The notes beneath the pieces are model-generated. The model saw nothing but the letters and a program-made list of their open reading frames with translations, had not been told where the DNA came from and did no database searches. Below are positions 1 through 8,734 of a stretch of 64,000 bases of DNA, in pieces; the stretch's first letter is position 1, and every line of letters starts with the position of its first letter. This DNA comes from Streptosporangiaceae bacterium (GTDB taxonomy: Bacteria; Actinomycetota; Actinomycetes; Streptosporangiales; Streptosporangiaceae), in NCBI GenBank assembly GCA_025934375.1, contig JAICYD010000011.1, positions 23,000 through 86,999 of the forward strand, given 5' to 3'. Both the position numbers and the translations under genes were made by a program.

Positions 1-886
1 GCGCGACGAACTCGCTCATCGCGTTGGCGGTGCCCCACTGGTCGGCGACCTCCGGCTGGCTGAAGTCGTACAGGTGGGGGTGCCAGGTGTCCTCGTCAAC
101 CCGCTCCAGCTCGGTGGTGTACTCCATCGTGTTGCCGCTTGGGTCCAGGAAGTAGCTGAAGGTGTTGTTGCCGGCCATGTGCCGGCCCGGGCCCCAGATC
201 TTCTCCACGCCGGCCCGCAGCAGCCGCCCGGTGCCGCGCATGTACTCATCGAGGCCCCGCAACTCGAAGGACACGTGGTGCAGGGCGGGATGCGGCCCGC
301 GGGCGATCGCCAGGCTGTGGTGCCAGGAGTTGATCCGCAGGAACCACATCATCTCGCCCATGCGCGGGTGCATGAGGGTGTCGGTGAGGGCGAAGCCGAG
401 GTGGCGCGCGTAGAAGGCCCGGGTCGCGTCGGGGTCCGCGGAGTTGATGACGACGTGCGACAGCCGCACCGGGACGGACTCGCCTTCCTCGATCCTGCGG
501 TGCCGGCGGACGGCGACGTCGGCGCTGACCTCGATGGTGCGGCCCTCGTTGTCGAAGAAGCGGAACCCGTACCCGCCGCCGGGGGTCGCCAGGGTGCCGG
601 GCTCGCTGATCAGCGCGACCCCGTCGGCCGCCAGGCGGCCCGCGAGGGTGTCCACGTGGGCCGCGGTGGCGGCGCCGAAGGCGATGAGGTCGACGCGCTT
701 GTCAGGCGCCTCGCGCAGCCGGACGATGTACTGCTCCGGTGACCCCTCGGCGGCGAGGAAGGCCAGGCCGGCCTCGCTATGGGCGGCCGCCAGCCCCCAG
801 GTGCGGGTGAAGAACTCCAGCTGCCTGGCGTAGTCGGGCACCGTCAGGTCAATGTGCCGCAGGTGGGTGATGAGCCGGTCGGTCAT
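1..886 (-). CDS. VOC-family extradiol-type dioxygenase (3' end outside window)
   Basis: Two-module vicinal oxygen chelate protein; 295 residues are visible and the C-terminus lies beyond the left edge. Module 1 opens with HIDLTV (residues 11-16); module 2 with LSHVVIN (142-148). The putative Fe(II) ligands of type I extradiol dioxygenases are all present: His144, His203 or His204 in ALHHVSFEL, and Glu255 in NTMEYTTE. The family cleaves catechol-like rings next to the hydroxyls. The ATG at 886 follows an AGGAA-like site. The gene lies 30 nt downstream of an FAD ring hydroxylase on the same strand, so the two probably act in sequence on one aromatic substrate. The actual substrate cannot be read from the sequence. 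Confidence 0.85.
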   Translation of the reverse strand, partial: MTDRLITHLRHIDLTVPDYARQLEFFTRTWGLAAAHSEAGLAFLAAEGSPEQYIVRLREAPDKRVDLIAFGAATAAHVDTLAGRLAADGVALISEPGTLATPGGGYGFRFFDNEGRTIEVSADVAVRRHRRIEEGESVPVRLSHVVINSADPDATRAFYARHLGFALTDTLMHPRMGEMMWFLRINSWHHSLAIARGPHPALHHVSFELRGLDEYMRGTGRLLRAGVEKIWGPGRHMAGNNTFSYFLDPSGNTMEYTTELERVDEDTWHPHLYDFSQPEVADQWGTANAMSEFVA

Positions 887-916
887 CGCGGTTCCTTTCC
901 GTCGGCGTCGCGGGCC

Positions 917-2047
917 TCAGGCAGGCTGGCTGACCAGGGCGGCGATGCGGGCAATGAGGCCGGGGACGTCGCCTTGCTCGTGGTCGAGCAGCCACTGGCA
1001 CAGCTGGTTCGACCCGTCGACGACCGCCCGGGCGCGCTCGAATCGCCGGGCGGTGAACGCGTCCCAAAGGCCCGCGCCGAGCGACGGCTCGCCCAGGAGC
1101 AGTTCGGCGAGGACGGCCGCGTCTTCGAGTGCCTGCGCGCCGCCCTGGGCGAGGGTCGGCGGGCACGAGTGCGCGGCGTCCCCGATGAGCACGACCCGCC
1201 CGCGGTTCCAGGGCGCGGGAACCAGGTGCGTCTCGAACCAGGTGTAATTGACCAGGGTGGGGTCGGTCAGTCCCGGCCGGATCTCATCCCACGGGCCGTG
1301 GTAGGCGGCGGCCAGGCCGAGCATGGTCGCCAGCTGCTGCGGCGGGGTCAGCGCGCTGCGATCCTGCGCGTCCTCGACGATGTAGGCGTACAGTGAGTCC
1401 GGCCCGGTGGGGCAGAACCCGGCGATGTAGCAGGGGCCGCCGTAGATCAAGTCGGTACGGGTGACGCTTTGCGGCCGGGGGCCGAAGGCTCGCCAGATGC
1501 CCATCCCGTTCGGGCACGGCTCGGTGGTGATGCCCAGCATGCGGCGCGTCGGGGACCGGATGCCGTCCGCCGCCACGACGAGGTCATAGCGGCCGGCCGA
1601 GCCGTCGGCGAAGGTCACCGTGACCCCGGCCGCGTCCTGGCTCAGCTCGGTGTAGGACGTGCCCAGCCGGACCCGGGCGCCCGCCCGCGCGGCCCGGTCC
1701 GCCAGGATGCGAGCCAGCGCGGGCCGCGGCATGCCAGCGGTGGCCGGGAGGTCGCCGCCGCCGGTGCGCGCGTCGGGTACCTCGACCAGCAGCGTGCCGG
1801 ACGCGTCGGGCGCGCGGAATCCCACGCTGTTGAAACCGTAGCCCTGCGCGCGCACGTGCTCCCAGACGCCGAGGTTGCGCAGCTCGCGCAGCGCGTTGCC
1901 CTGCAAGGTGATGCCGGATCCGAGTGCGGTGGCGGTCTCCTTGATGTCGATCAGGTCGACCGCGACGCCCGCGGCGGCGAGGTGGGTGGCGATCGCGGCG
2001 CCGGCCAGGCCGGCCCCGGCCACGAGGACGTTGCTGACGGCTGGCAC
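917..2047 (-). CDS. FAD-dependent aromatic monooxygenase (PHBH/salicylate hydroxylase-like)
   Basis: Flavoprotein of 376 residues. An N-terminal Rossmann fold carries GAGLAG near residue 10; the mid-protein DG motif VVAADGIRS and the C-terminal GDAAHSCPP FAD/ribityl motif define class A flavin monooxygenases, which hydroxylate phenolic acids with NAD(P)H and O2. The GTG at 2047 is chosen because GGGAGGGG lies 3-10 nt before it and the Rossmann strand starts six codons later. The frame stays open to 2215 but would overlap the divergent regulator. The next gene in the same direction is a ring-cleavage dioxygenase, giving a two-step hydroxylation and cleavage order. Regulation is probably by the divergent LysR protein. 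Confidence 0.87.
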   Translation of the reverse strand: MPAVSNVLVAGAGLAGAAIATHLAAAGVAVDLIDIKETATALGSGITLQGNALRELRNLGVWEHVRAQGYGFNSVGFRAPDASGTLLVEVPDARTGGGDLPATAGMPRPALARILADRAARAGARVRLGTSYTELSQDAAGVTVTFADGSAGRYDLVVAADGIRSPTRRMLGITTEPCPNGMGIWRAFGPRPQSVTRTDLIYGGPCYIAGFCPTGPDSLYAYIVEDAQDRSALTPPQQLATMLGLAAAYHGPWDEIRPGLTDPTLVNYTWFETHLVPAPWNRGRVVLIGDAAHSCPPTLAQGGAQALEDAAVLAELLLGEPSLGAGLWDAFTARRFERARAVVDGSNQLCQWLLDHEQGDVPGLIARIAALVSQPA

Positions 2048-2104
2048 GTGCCCCTCCCGCGGTTCGTTGCGACTACTATGCGGGTCAGCGTGATGATTTA
2101 GGAA

Positions 2105-2128
2105 ATCGATTCCCCGTATGGAGTCGAT
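2105..2128. promoter_or_regulatory. LysR-type operator candidate between divergent genes
   Basis: Arms at 2105-2113 and 2120-2128 match 8 of 9 bases around a 6-bp centre. Inside them lies T2110-N11-A2122, the classic LysR box. The dyad is 58 nt upstream of the monooxygenase start and 23 nt upstream of the preferred regulator start, the usual arrangement for a LysR regulator controlling itself and the divergent operon. It also argues against starting the regulator at ATG 2118, which would place the operator inside the coding region. Confidence 0.5.
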
Positions 2129-2150
2129 CCACGGCATGGATGGGGTCGTC

Positions 2151-3065
2151 GTGAATCTCGCCGGACTGGACATGAACCTCGTGGTGGCACTGCGCGCCCT
2201 GCTCGAGGAGCGCAACGTAACCCGGGCTGGGCAGCGGATAGGCCTCAGCCAGCCCGCGATGAGCGCGGCGCTGGCCCGGCTGCGCCGCCATTTCGGCGAC
2301 GAGCTGCTGTCGCGCGCGGGGACCAGCTATGAGCTGACGGCGCTGGGCGCCGTCCTTCTCGACCGCGCCCGGGCGGCCTGCGACCTGCTGGAGCGCGTCT
2401 TCGCCAGCCAGGCGCGGTTCGATGCCGCGCGGGAGGAGCGGGAGTTCACCTTCCTCGCCTCCGACTACGCCGTCGCGGTCTTCGGCGCCAAGCTCGCCAA
2501 GGCCATCCACGAGCAAGCCCCGGCCGTCCGGCTCACCTTCCGGCAGGTGCCAGCGCAGATCACCCAGGATCCGGCGGGGATGCTGAGCACCGTTGACGGA
2601 CTGCTCATGACCCACGGCGTGATCAGTGGCCTGCCGGCCGTAGAGCTGTACCGGGACCGGTGGGTGTGCGTGGTGGCCCGCGACAACCCCGAGGTGGGGG
2701 AGCGGCTCACGCTCGCCCAGCTAGCCGAGCTGCCGTGGGCGGCCTATCAGCGGGTCCACGACGCCACCGTGGGGCGGCAGCTGAGCATGCTGGGCGTCGA
2801 GCCGCGGGTCCAGGTGTCCGTGGACAGCTTCCAGCTGCTTCCCGCCATGGTCGCCGGCACCCGCCGGATCGCCATGGTGCACGCGCTGCTGGCCGCGCGG
2901 CTCGGCCGCGACAGCGGCATCCGCGTCATGGAGTGCCCGTTCGCGGCGGTGCCGGTGCATGAGGCGATGTGGTGGCATCCGGTCCACACCCATGACGCGG
3001 GTCACCGCTGGCTACGAGAGACGGCCGCGCGGGTGGGCGCCACCGTTCACGCCGAGAGCCGCTAA
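2151..3065 (+). CDS. LysR-family transcriptional regulator
   Basis: About 304 residues. An N-terminal winged helix-turn-helix (LDMNLVVALRALLEERNVTRAG, then LSQPAMSAALARLR) is followed by a substrate-binding domain resembling the NodD/NahR/PcpR group. GTG 2151 is preferred: GGATGGGG lies 6 nt upstream and homologues begin close to the helix-turn-helix. In-frame ATG 2118 and 2136 lack a good ribosome site, and 2118 lies inside the dyad operator. Divergent from the FAD monooxygenase/dioxygenase pair, so it probably activates them in response to an aromatic acid or pathway intermediate. Confidence 0.9.
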   Translation: MNLAGLDMNLVVALRALLEERNVTRAGQRIGLSQPAMSAALARLRRHFGDELLSRAGTSYELTALGAVLLDRARAACDLLERVFASQARFDAAREEREFTFLASDYAVAVFGAKLAKAIHEQAPAVRLTFRQVPAQITQDPAGMLSTVDGLLMTHGVISGLPAVELYRDRWVCVVARDNPEVGERLTLAQLAELPWAAYQRVHDATVGRQLSMLGVEPRVQVSVDSFQLLPAMVAGTRRIAMVHALLAARLGRDSGIRVMECPFAAVPVHEAMWWHPVHTHDAGHRWLRETAARVGATVHAESR

Positions 3066-3090
3066 CCCCCGCGGCCGGCTACCGCGATGG

Positions 3091-3903
3091 TCACGGCAGC
3101 CACGACACGTGGTTCGCGAGCAGCGTGTACCCGATGAACGCCACGGCGTTGATCAGCGTGTGGGCGACGATCATCGGGTTGGTCCGCTTCCAGCGCAGGA
3201 ACGCCGCGCCGAAGATCACGCCCATGACCACGTTGCCGAAGAACGGCCCGATCCCCTGGTGCAGGTGATACGAGCCGCGCAGCACGGCGCTGATCGCGAT
3301 CGCGGCGGCCGGCTGGTAGCCGAGCATCCGCAGCCGGCTGATCAGGTAGCCGACGACCAGCACCTCCTCCAGGATGCCGTCCTGCAGGGCGCTCAGCAGC
3401 AGCACCGGGAACCGCCACCAGATGTCCGGCAGGCTCGCCGCCACGATGTTCAAGCTGATCCCGGCCTTGAAGGCCGCGTAGTACAGGGCCAGCCCGCCGC
3501 CGCCGATGAGGGCGGCCAGCCCCGCCCCGCGCAGCAGGTCGCGCCCCGGCTGCGTCGCGTCCACCCCGATGGAGGACGGGCGCTCCCCGTTCCTGGCCAG
3601 CAGGTAGAACGCGAGCACCGCGGGCGCGACCCCGGTGGCGATCGACACCAGCTGCAGGGACAGGTCGAACCACGGCCGCCCGGGCGCCTGGGAGCCGTTC
3701 ATCACGATGTGCTGCGCGCTCAGCGCCTCCGGCTCGGTCAGCGACCCGATCAGGGAGGCCAGCGACCGCACCGCGCTCGCGCCGAGCGACACCGAGAACA
3801 GCGCGATGATCTCGAACCACAGGAGCCGCCGGGCGGGCCCGGGCAGCGGCGGCGCGTCCGTCCACGCCGCCGTGGGACCCGGCGCGTCATCGGGCGAGCC
3901 CAT
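3091..3903 (-). CDS. CPBP-family intramembrane metalloprotease
   Basis: About 270 residues with six to seven hydrophobic segments. The CPBP (CAAX protease and bacteriocin-processing, Abi) signature is visible: a glutamate pair in GILEEVLVVGYLISRL, then SYHLHQG, and a final helix with AHTLINA, supplying the Glu/His residues expected to bind zinc. Members act in the membrane on prenylated or peptide substrates, and many bacterial ones have no known target. It converges on the LysR gene with a 25-nt gap and is divergent from a second CPBP gene at 4014. The two are different subtypes rather than a recent duplication. Confidence 0.87.
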   Translation of the reverse strand: MGSPDDAPGPTAAWTDAPPLPGPARRLLWFEIIALFSVSLGASAVRSLASLIGSLTEPEALSAQHIVMNGSQAPGRPWFDLSLQLVSIATGVAPAVLAFYLLARNGERPSSIGVDATQPGRDLLRGAGLAALIGGGGLALYYAAFKAGISLNIVAASLPDIWWRFPVLLLSALQDGILEEVLVVGYLISRLRMLGYQPAAAIAISAVLRGSYHLHQGIGPFFGNVVMGVIFGAAFLRWKRTNPMIVAHTLINAVAFIGYTLLANHVSWLP

Positions 3904-4013
3904 GGCACCCGAACCTATGCTGGCGGGATCGGGCCCACTTCATACCGGAAGGGTGATCTGCGCGAGCCGCTGGCCAGCTGTAATGGACGCGGACGCGGCA
4001 GGGGGGAGCAGGC

Positions 4014-4748
4014 ATGGCGAGAGCGTTCCGGATTTCCCCGGGACTCGCGGTCGTCGCCGTGCTCGCCATCTTGGCGGTCGTCAACGTGGTCGATGTCCGG
4101 TTCGCGCACGCGGAACTGGCCGTGGGGCCGGCGTGCGCGGTGGTGCTGCTGGGCATCGCCCGGCTTGCCGGGCTGAGCTGGGCGGAGCTGGGCCTGGGAC
4201 CGGGGACCTGGCGACGGGGGCTGACGTGGGCGGCGGTTATCATCGGCATTGTGGCGCTGGTCCTGGCGGCCGGCGCACTCCTCCCGGTGACCCGCGAGGC
4301 GTTCCGCGACACGCGCTATCACCTGGCCTGGGCAGACGCGCTGCTGCACGCCATGGTGCTCATCCCCGTCGGCACGGTGCTGGTCGAGGAGATAGCCTTC
4401 CGCGGCGTGCTGTGGGGCCTGCTGCGGCGCCTGTGGGGGACCGTGGCGGCCACCGCCGTCTCATCGGCGCTGTTCGGCTTGTGGCATGTGCTGCCCTCGC
4501 TAGGCCTGGCCGCCAGCAACGAGGCGGTCGCCAGCGTGGTCGGCCGGGGCCGGTCCGCGCAGGCCACCGCGGTGCTCACGACGGTCGCCTTCACCGCGCT
4601 GTCCGGCGTGGTGTTCTGCGAGTTGCGGCGCCGCAGCGGCTCGCTGCTCGCCCCGGCCAGCCTGCACTGGGCCGCGAACGGGCTGAGCCTGCTGGCCTCC
4701 GCCGCTGTGTGGGATTGGGGTACTGCGTGGGCCTGGGGGACCCCATGA
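4014..4748 (+). CDS. CPBP-family intramembrane metalloprotease (second copy)
   Basis: Protein of 244 residues with repeated membrane helices. The canonical motifs are clearer than in the neighbour: VEEIAFRGVLWG (EExxxR), ALFGLWHVLPS (FxxxH) and SLHWAANG (HxxxN). A GGGGGAG ribosome site precedes the ATG. Its stop codon overlaps the ATG of the next gene (ATGA), so the protease and the following membrane hydrolase are probably translationally coupled. Mycobacterial relatives are Rv0804-like. Substrate unknown. Confidence 0.88.
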   Translation: MARAFRISPGLAVVAVLAILAVVNVVDVRFAHAELAVGPACAVVLLGIARLAGLSWAELGLGPGTWRRGLTWAAVIIGIVALVLAAGALLPVTREAFRDTRYHLAWADALLHAMVLIPVGTVLVEEIAFRGVLWGLLRRLWGTVAATAVSSALFGLWHVLPSLGLAASNEAVASVVGRGRSAQATAVLTTVAFTALSGVVFCELRRRSGSLLAPASLHWAANGLSLLASAAVWDWGTAWAWGTP

Positions 4749-6511
4749 CCGCCGGTCCCGGGAGCCCGGCGGAACCGGCCGGACGGGGTACCCAGCCCGC
4801 CGAGCCGGCCGGACCGAGTGCCGAGCCGCCCGAGAACGCGCCGCCGGAGTCCGCCGCCAAGCCCGGCCGGTGGTCCTTCCCGCGCACCCGGCGTTACCTC
4901 GCCCGGTTCAGCATGGCCGGCCTGACCGGGGCGCTCATCTGCTATTGCCTGTCGCTGACGCCTTCGCTCCTGCCGCGCGCGTGGTTCCTGCAGGCGGTCA
5001 TGTCCGGGATCACCACGGTGATCGGCTACGCCATCGGGGTCCTGGTCGGGTGGCTGCTGAGGTCGCTGGTGCCCTGGTCGCCAGGGCTCGCCGCGCGCGG
5101 CGCCGGCCGCTGGGCGCTGGCCGCCTCCGCGGCCGTGCTGGTCCCGCTGTTCGGCCTGCTCGGGGCGCAGTGGCAGCACGACATCCGGCAGCACGTGGAC
5201 GCCAGCCAGCCCAGCGAGGCGCGGTACATCCTCGTCGTCATCGGGTCGATCCTGATCGCGGCGGCGCTGATCACGCTCGTGCGAGGCATCGGGGCGCTGG
5301 TCCGGCTGATCGCCCGGCCCCTGCGGCGGTTCCTGCCGCACCGCGCGGCCACCGCGCTCGCCGTGCTGGTGGTTGTCCTGCTGCTCGGCTTCCTGGCGAC
5401 GGGCGTGCTGCCCGGCGTCGCCATCGCGACGGCCAACTCCGTCTTCAGCGGCGTCGACGACGGGACCGCCGCCGGGATCTTCGAGCCGGTGACCACACTG
5501 CGCTCCGGCAGCCCGGAGTCGCTCGTGCCGTGGCCGACGCTCGGACGGCAGGGCCGGACGTTCGTCGACACTGGCCCGACCGAGGCGGAGATCAGCAAGT
5601 TCACCGGGACGCCCGCGATGGAGCCGATCCGGGTGTACGTCGGGCTTCGGTCGGCGACCTCGCTGCAGGCTGAGTCGGCGCTGGCGGTCAGGGAACTCGA
5701 GCGGACCGGTGCCTTCCGCCGGAAGGTCCTCGTCGTCGCCACCACGACCGGCACCGGCTGGCTCAATCCCGCCATGATCGACCCCCTGGAGTACATGTAC
5801 GACGGGGACACCGCGGTCGTCGCCATCCAGTACTCCTTCCTGCCCAGCTGGATCTCGTTCCTGGCCGACAAGGCCCCGGCCCAGGACGCCGGCCGGGACC
5901 TCTTCGACGCCGTCTACGCGAAGTGGCACCAGCTGCCCGCCGCCAGCCGGCCCGCGCTGGTGGTCTTCGGCGAGAGCCTCGGCTCGTTCGGCGGCGAGGC
6001 CGCCTTCAGCGGCACCGAGGACATCCGCGACCGCACCTCGGGGGTGCTCTGGGTCGGCCCGACCAACAGCAACACCTTGTGGAGCCGGTTCACCGCCGGA
6101 CGGGACCCGGGCAGCCCGCAGTGGCGGCCGGTGTACCAGGGCGGCCAGACGGTGCGCTTCGCCTCCGCGCCCGCCACCGAGGCCGCCGCCCCCGGCTGGG
6201 AGCCGCCCCGGGTCCTGTACCTGCAGAACGCCTCCGACCCGATCGTCTGGTGGTCCTGGCAGCTGGCCTTCCACCAGCCGGACTGGCTTCGCGAGACCCA
6301 CGCCCCCGACGTGTCGTCGGCCATGCACTGGTACCCGCTCGTGACGTTCTGGCAGGTCGCGGCCGACCTCGCCCTGGCCACGGCGGTGCCCCCCGGTCAC
6401 GGCCACACCTACGGCATGTTCCAGGGCGCGTCCTCCTGGGCCAGCATCGTCCCGCCCCCCGGCTGGTCCGCAGCCCGTTCCGCCGAGCTCGGCGCGCTAG
6501 CTCCAGATTGA
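4745..6511 (+). CDS. Membrane-anchored alpha/beta hydrolase (Abhydrolase_9, Rv1069c-like)
   Basis: Protein of 588 residues, close to the roughly 587 of mycobacterial Rv1069c. A Pro/Glu/Ala-rich N-terminal 45 residues is followed by four or five membrane helices (about residues 55-230), then a soluble catalytic domain. The nucleophile elbow is GESLG in VVFGESLGSFGG; the acid and histidine are plausibly in NASDPIVWW and the C-terminal PPGHGHTYGMF. The Abhydrolase_9 family is actinobacterial and its substrate is unknown. The start overlaps the stop of the CPBP protease by four nucleotides. Confidence 0.87.
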   Translation: MTAGPGSPAEPAGRGTQPAEPAGPSAEPPENAPPESAAKPGRWSFPRTRRYLARFSMAGLTGALICYCLSLTPSLLPRAWFLQAVMSGITTVIGYAIGVLVGWLLRSLVPWSPGLAARGAGRWALAASAAVLVPLFGLLGAQWQHDIRQHVDASQPSEARYILVVIGSILIAAALITLVRGIGALVRLIARPLRRFLPHRAATALAVLVVVLLLGFLATGVLPGVAIATANSVFSGVDDGTAAGIFEPVTTLRSGSPESLVPWPTLGRQGRTFVDTGPTEAEISKFTGTPAMEPIRVYVGLRSATSLQAESALAVRELERTGAFRRKVLVVATTTGTGWLNPAMIDPLEYMYDGDTAVVAIQYSFLPSWISFLADKAPAQDAGRDLFDAVYAKWHQLPAASRPALVVFGESLGSFGGEAAFSGTEDIRDRTSGVLWVGPTNSNTLWSRFTAGRDPGSPQWRPVYQGGQTVRFASAPATEAAAPGWEPPRVLYLQNASDPIVWWSWQLAFHQPDWLRETHAPDVSSAMHWYPLVTFWQVAADLALATAVPPGHGHTYGMFQGASSWASIVPPPGWSAARSAELGALAPD

Positions 6512-6519
6512 CCTGGACA

Positions 6520-6571
6520 TACACGCCAGCGGAGGCTGCACGGGTCCGGGGGGTCTGGGGGCTGGCGTGTA
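6520..6571. terminator. Hairpin between convergent genes
   Basis: Perfect 11-bp arms at 6520-6530 and 6561-6571 with a 30-nt G-rich loop lie between the convergent hydrolase and HtrA genes. No T tract follows on either strand, so bidirectional rho-independent termination is an inference from position and symmetry. Confidence 0.5.
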
Positions 6572-6582
6572 CCCCCCAGGGA

Positions 6583-7680
6583 TTAGGGCTGGGCTTCCAG
6601 CGTGACGGTGGTGCTGGCCGAATGGCCGTCCCTGACGTAGTCGAGCGTCACCCTGTCGCCCGGGCTCTTGGTCAGCGTCAGCTCCTGCAACTGGACGTTG
6701 CTGGTCGCGGGCTGGCCATCGACCTTGGTGATGATGTCGCCCTGGCGCAGGCCCGCCTTCTCGGCCGGGCCGCCCGCGACCACGCCGGCGACGAACAGGC
6801 CCGAGCTGACGCCGGCCTCGGCGGCCGAGGCCTCGGGGATGGGCAGCGTCTGCACGCCGAAGAACGCGTGGATCGCCCGGCCGTGAGTGATGAGCTCCTC
6901 GGAGATCGTCTTCGCGACGTCTACCGGGATCGCGAAGCCCAGCCCGATGCTGCCGCCCGACGACTCGCCGGACGTGCTCGGTACCGTCGCGCCCGCCGTC
7001 GGGACGCCGACTAGTTGGCCCGCGCAGTTGACCAGGGCGCCGCCGCTGTTGCCGGGGTTGATCGCCGCGTCGGTCTGCAGCGCCGACACCAGCAGCGCCG
7101 ACTTGTTGTCCTCGGCGGGGACCTCGATCGTGCGGTCCAGCGCGCTAACGATCCCGGACGTCACCGTGCCGGACAGGCCCAGGGGCGCGCCGAGGGCGAT
7201 GACCGGCTGCCCGACCTGCACCGACGTCGACGAGCCGAGCGCGATGACCTTCAGGTCGCGCGGCGGCGTCACCTTGAGCACGGCCAGGTCGGTGAGCGTG
7301 TCCCGGCCGACGATGGTGGCCGGGGCGGCTACCCCGTCGGAGAACAAGACCTCGACCTTGCCGCCGTTCGCGGCGACGGCGATGACGTGGTTGTTGGTCA
7401 GGATGTAGCCATCGGACTTGATGACCTCCCCGGAGCCGGTCCCGCCGCCCCCGCCGCCCGCCGCGGTCGCGGATATGGTCACCACCGAGGGGAGTGCCTT
7501 ATCCGCCACCGGGGAAACCGCGCACGACTCGGCCGCCCCGGCCGAGCCGGCCGCCGCGTTCACGCTGGAGGCGGCCGACGACGAGCCCGGGGACGCGATC
7601 GCGGCCCCGATCAGGCCGCCCGCCACCCCGACGACGGCGAAGGAACCCCCGAGCACCCACCGTCTCGTTGCGGCGCGCAT
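6583..7680 (-). CDS. HtrA/DegP-like serine protease with PDZ domain
   Basis: Protein of 365 residues. An N-terminal membrane anchor (about residues 8-30) is followed by an S1C trypsin-like domain with a complete catalytic triad: His in LTNNHVIAV, Asp in LTDLAVLKV and Ser in NPGNSGGALVN. A C-terminal PDZ domain starts near GVSSGLFVAGV. It would sit outside the membrane and degrade or refold damaged envelope proteins. The start lies one nucleotide after the stop of the HdeD-like gene, so the two form a stress operon. Confidence 0.94.
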   Translation of the reverse strand: MRAATRRWVLGGSFAVVGVAGGLIGAAIASPGSSSAASSVNAAAGSAGAAESCAVSPVADKALPSVVTISATAAGGGGGGTGSGEVIKSDGYILTNNHVIAVAANGGKVEVLFSDGVAAPATIVGRDTLTDLAVLKVTPPRDLKVIALGSSTSVQVGQPVIALGAPLGLSGTVTSGIVSALDRTIEVPAEDNKSALLVSALQTDAAINPGNSGGALVNCAGQLVGVPTAGATVPSTSGESSGGSIGLGFAIPVDVAKTISEELITHGRAIHAFFGVQTLPIPEASAAEAGVSSGLFVAGVVAGGPAEKAGLRQGDIITKVDGQPATSNVQLQELTLTKSPGDRVTLDYVRDGHSASTTVTLEAQP

Positions 7681-7681
7681 G

Positions 7682-8407
7682 TCAGCCTTGCGGGTTTCGG
7701 TTCTCCGGCCGGGTCCCGGCCGCCGTGGCCTGCCCGGCGACGCCTTGCCCGGCGACGCCCGGCCCCGGCTGGCCGGCGGCCCTGGTGTCGGCCCGCTGCT
7801 GCGGGACGCTGACCCCGTCGGCGCCGGGCCTCTTCAGGGCACGCCGGAAGGCCAGCGCGCCGAACATCTCGATGGCCCCCATGATGATGAACCAGATGCC
7901 CATGAAGATCGTCAGCGCCGACACCGACGCGATGGGCGCGGAGACGACGACGATGCCGGCGATGAGGCTGATGGTGCCGAAGAAGAACGACCAGCCGCGC
8001 TCCCCGCGCACGCCGCCGCCCGAGAAGCCCTCCACCAGCGCCGCGACGCCCTGGATGATCCAAGTGAAGCCGATGAACAACCCGATCAGAGCCACGCTGA
8101 GGTGCAGGTGCCGGAGCAGGACCAGTCCGGCCAGGATGAACAGCACGCCAGAGATGGCCCGCCACAGCCGCTCGTGTTCCCGGCCTTCAATGGCGCGCAC
8201 AATGTGGTAGATACCGGAGACCATCATCACGATGCCGAGCAAGACGGCGATCCCGATGAGTGACTGAGTGGGGCGGAAGACGAGGACCACGCCCAGGGCG
8301 AGGGTGATCAGGCCGAGCAGGAACGCCGTCCGCCAGTTCACCAGGCCCATGAGCGACCCCGTCATGCCCCCGCTCTGATCGTACGTTTGAGACCCTTCAG
8401 GTTCCAT
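7682..8407 (-). CDS. HdeD-family (DUF308) multi-pass membrane protein
   Basis: Protein of 241 residues with six hydrophobic segments arranged as paired DUF308 repeats (LLGLITLALGVVLVF, LFIGFTWIIQGV, FIIMGAIEMFGA). The C-terminal 40 residues are Pro/Gly/Ala-rich and probably disordered. Enterobacterial HdeD contributes to acid resistance; in actinomycetes these proteins are general stress membrane proteins of unknown mechanism. It is the first gene of an operon with the HtrA protease. The start overlaps the end of a degraded DUF1269 frame. Confidence 0.88.
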   Translation of the reverse strand: MEPEGSQTYDQSGGMTGSLMGLVNWRTAFLLGLITLALGVVLVFRPTQSLIGIAVLLGIVMMVSGIYHIVRAIEGREHERLWRAISGVLFILAGLVLLRHLHLSVALIGLFIGFTWIIQGVAALVEGFSGGGVRGERGWSFFFGTISLIAGIVVVSAPIASVSALTIFMGIWFIIMGAIEMFGALAFRRALKRPGADGVSVPQQRADTRAAGQPGPGVAGQGVAGQATAAGTRPENRNPQG

Positions 8408-8551
8408 GTCCGCTGCCTTTCGATTCGACGCTGCCTTCGCGATTCGGCGCTCTCAGATATCGGCTGTCCGGCAGCCGGGCAGCCGGGCAGCGTCGGACGC
8501 CTCGTCGGCGCCACTGGGCGTGTCGAACTTCCAGACGGTGACAGTGGTCAT
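8363..8551 (-). pseudogene. 5' remnant of a DUF1269-type gene
   Basis: An ATG at 8551 with a GAGGA site four nucleotides upstream opens a 62-codon frame. Its first 18 residues (MTTVTVWKFDTPSGADEA) look like the start of DUF1269 stress proteins, which are often found beside HdeD-type genes. After that the frame loses family character exactly where three copies of GCCGGGCA lie (about 8470-8490), and it ends inside the next gene. I infer a deleted gene whose start region survives and may still supply the promoter for the HdeD-htrA operon. Confidence 0.42.
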
Positions 8552-8692
8552 AGATCCTCGTCCCGTGCGTCCGTAGCCTGTGTGGCCCGGCCCTTGCGTC
8601 AGCATCACCCGGATGGGCCGGGCAGGCCTCATCCGCCGGGGGTGAATCTCGCGTGCGGGCGATCGTCAGGGGGCGCCGGGAACCCGGGGTCC

Positions 8693-8711
8693 CTCACCCG
8701 TTACGGGTGAG
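8693..8711. promoter_or_regulatory. 19-bp perfect palindrome upstream of otsA
   Basis: Nine-bp arms 8693-8701 and 8703-8711 flank a single central base. The palindrome ends 24 bp upstream of the candidate -10 box of otsA, so a dimeric regulator bound there would touch or abut the -35 position. An operator is more likely than a hairpin because there is no room for a loop. Confidence 0.5.
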
Positions 8712-8734
8712 AACTGTGGGGTAGCCAGTCACGA

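Noticed and set aside
3062..3865. Long leftward open frames overlapping the CPBP gene
   Set aside because: They are Arg/Gly/Ala-rich shadows of the real gene, with no ribosome site or domain.
4319..6406. A 695-codon leftward frame antisense to the Rv1069c-like hydrolase
   Set aside because: Composition is dominated by Gly/Arg/Asp/Gln and it lacks any fold; the sense gene explains the region.
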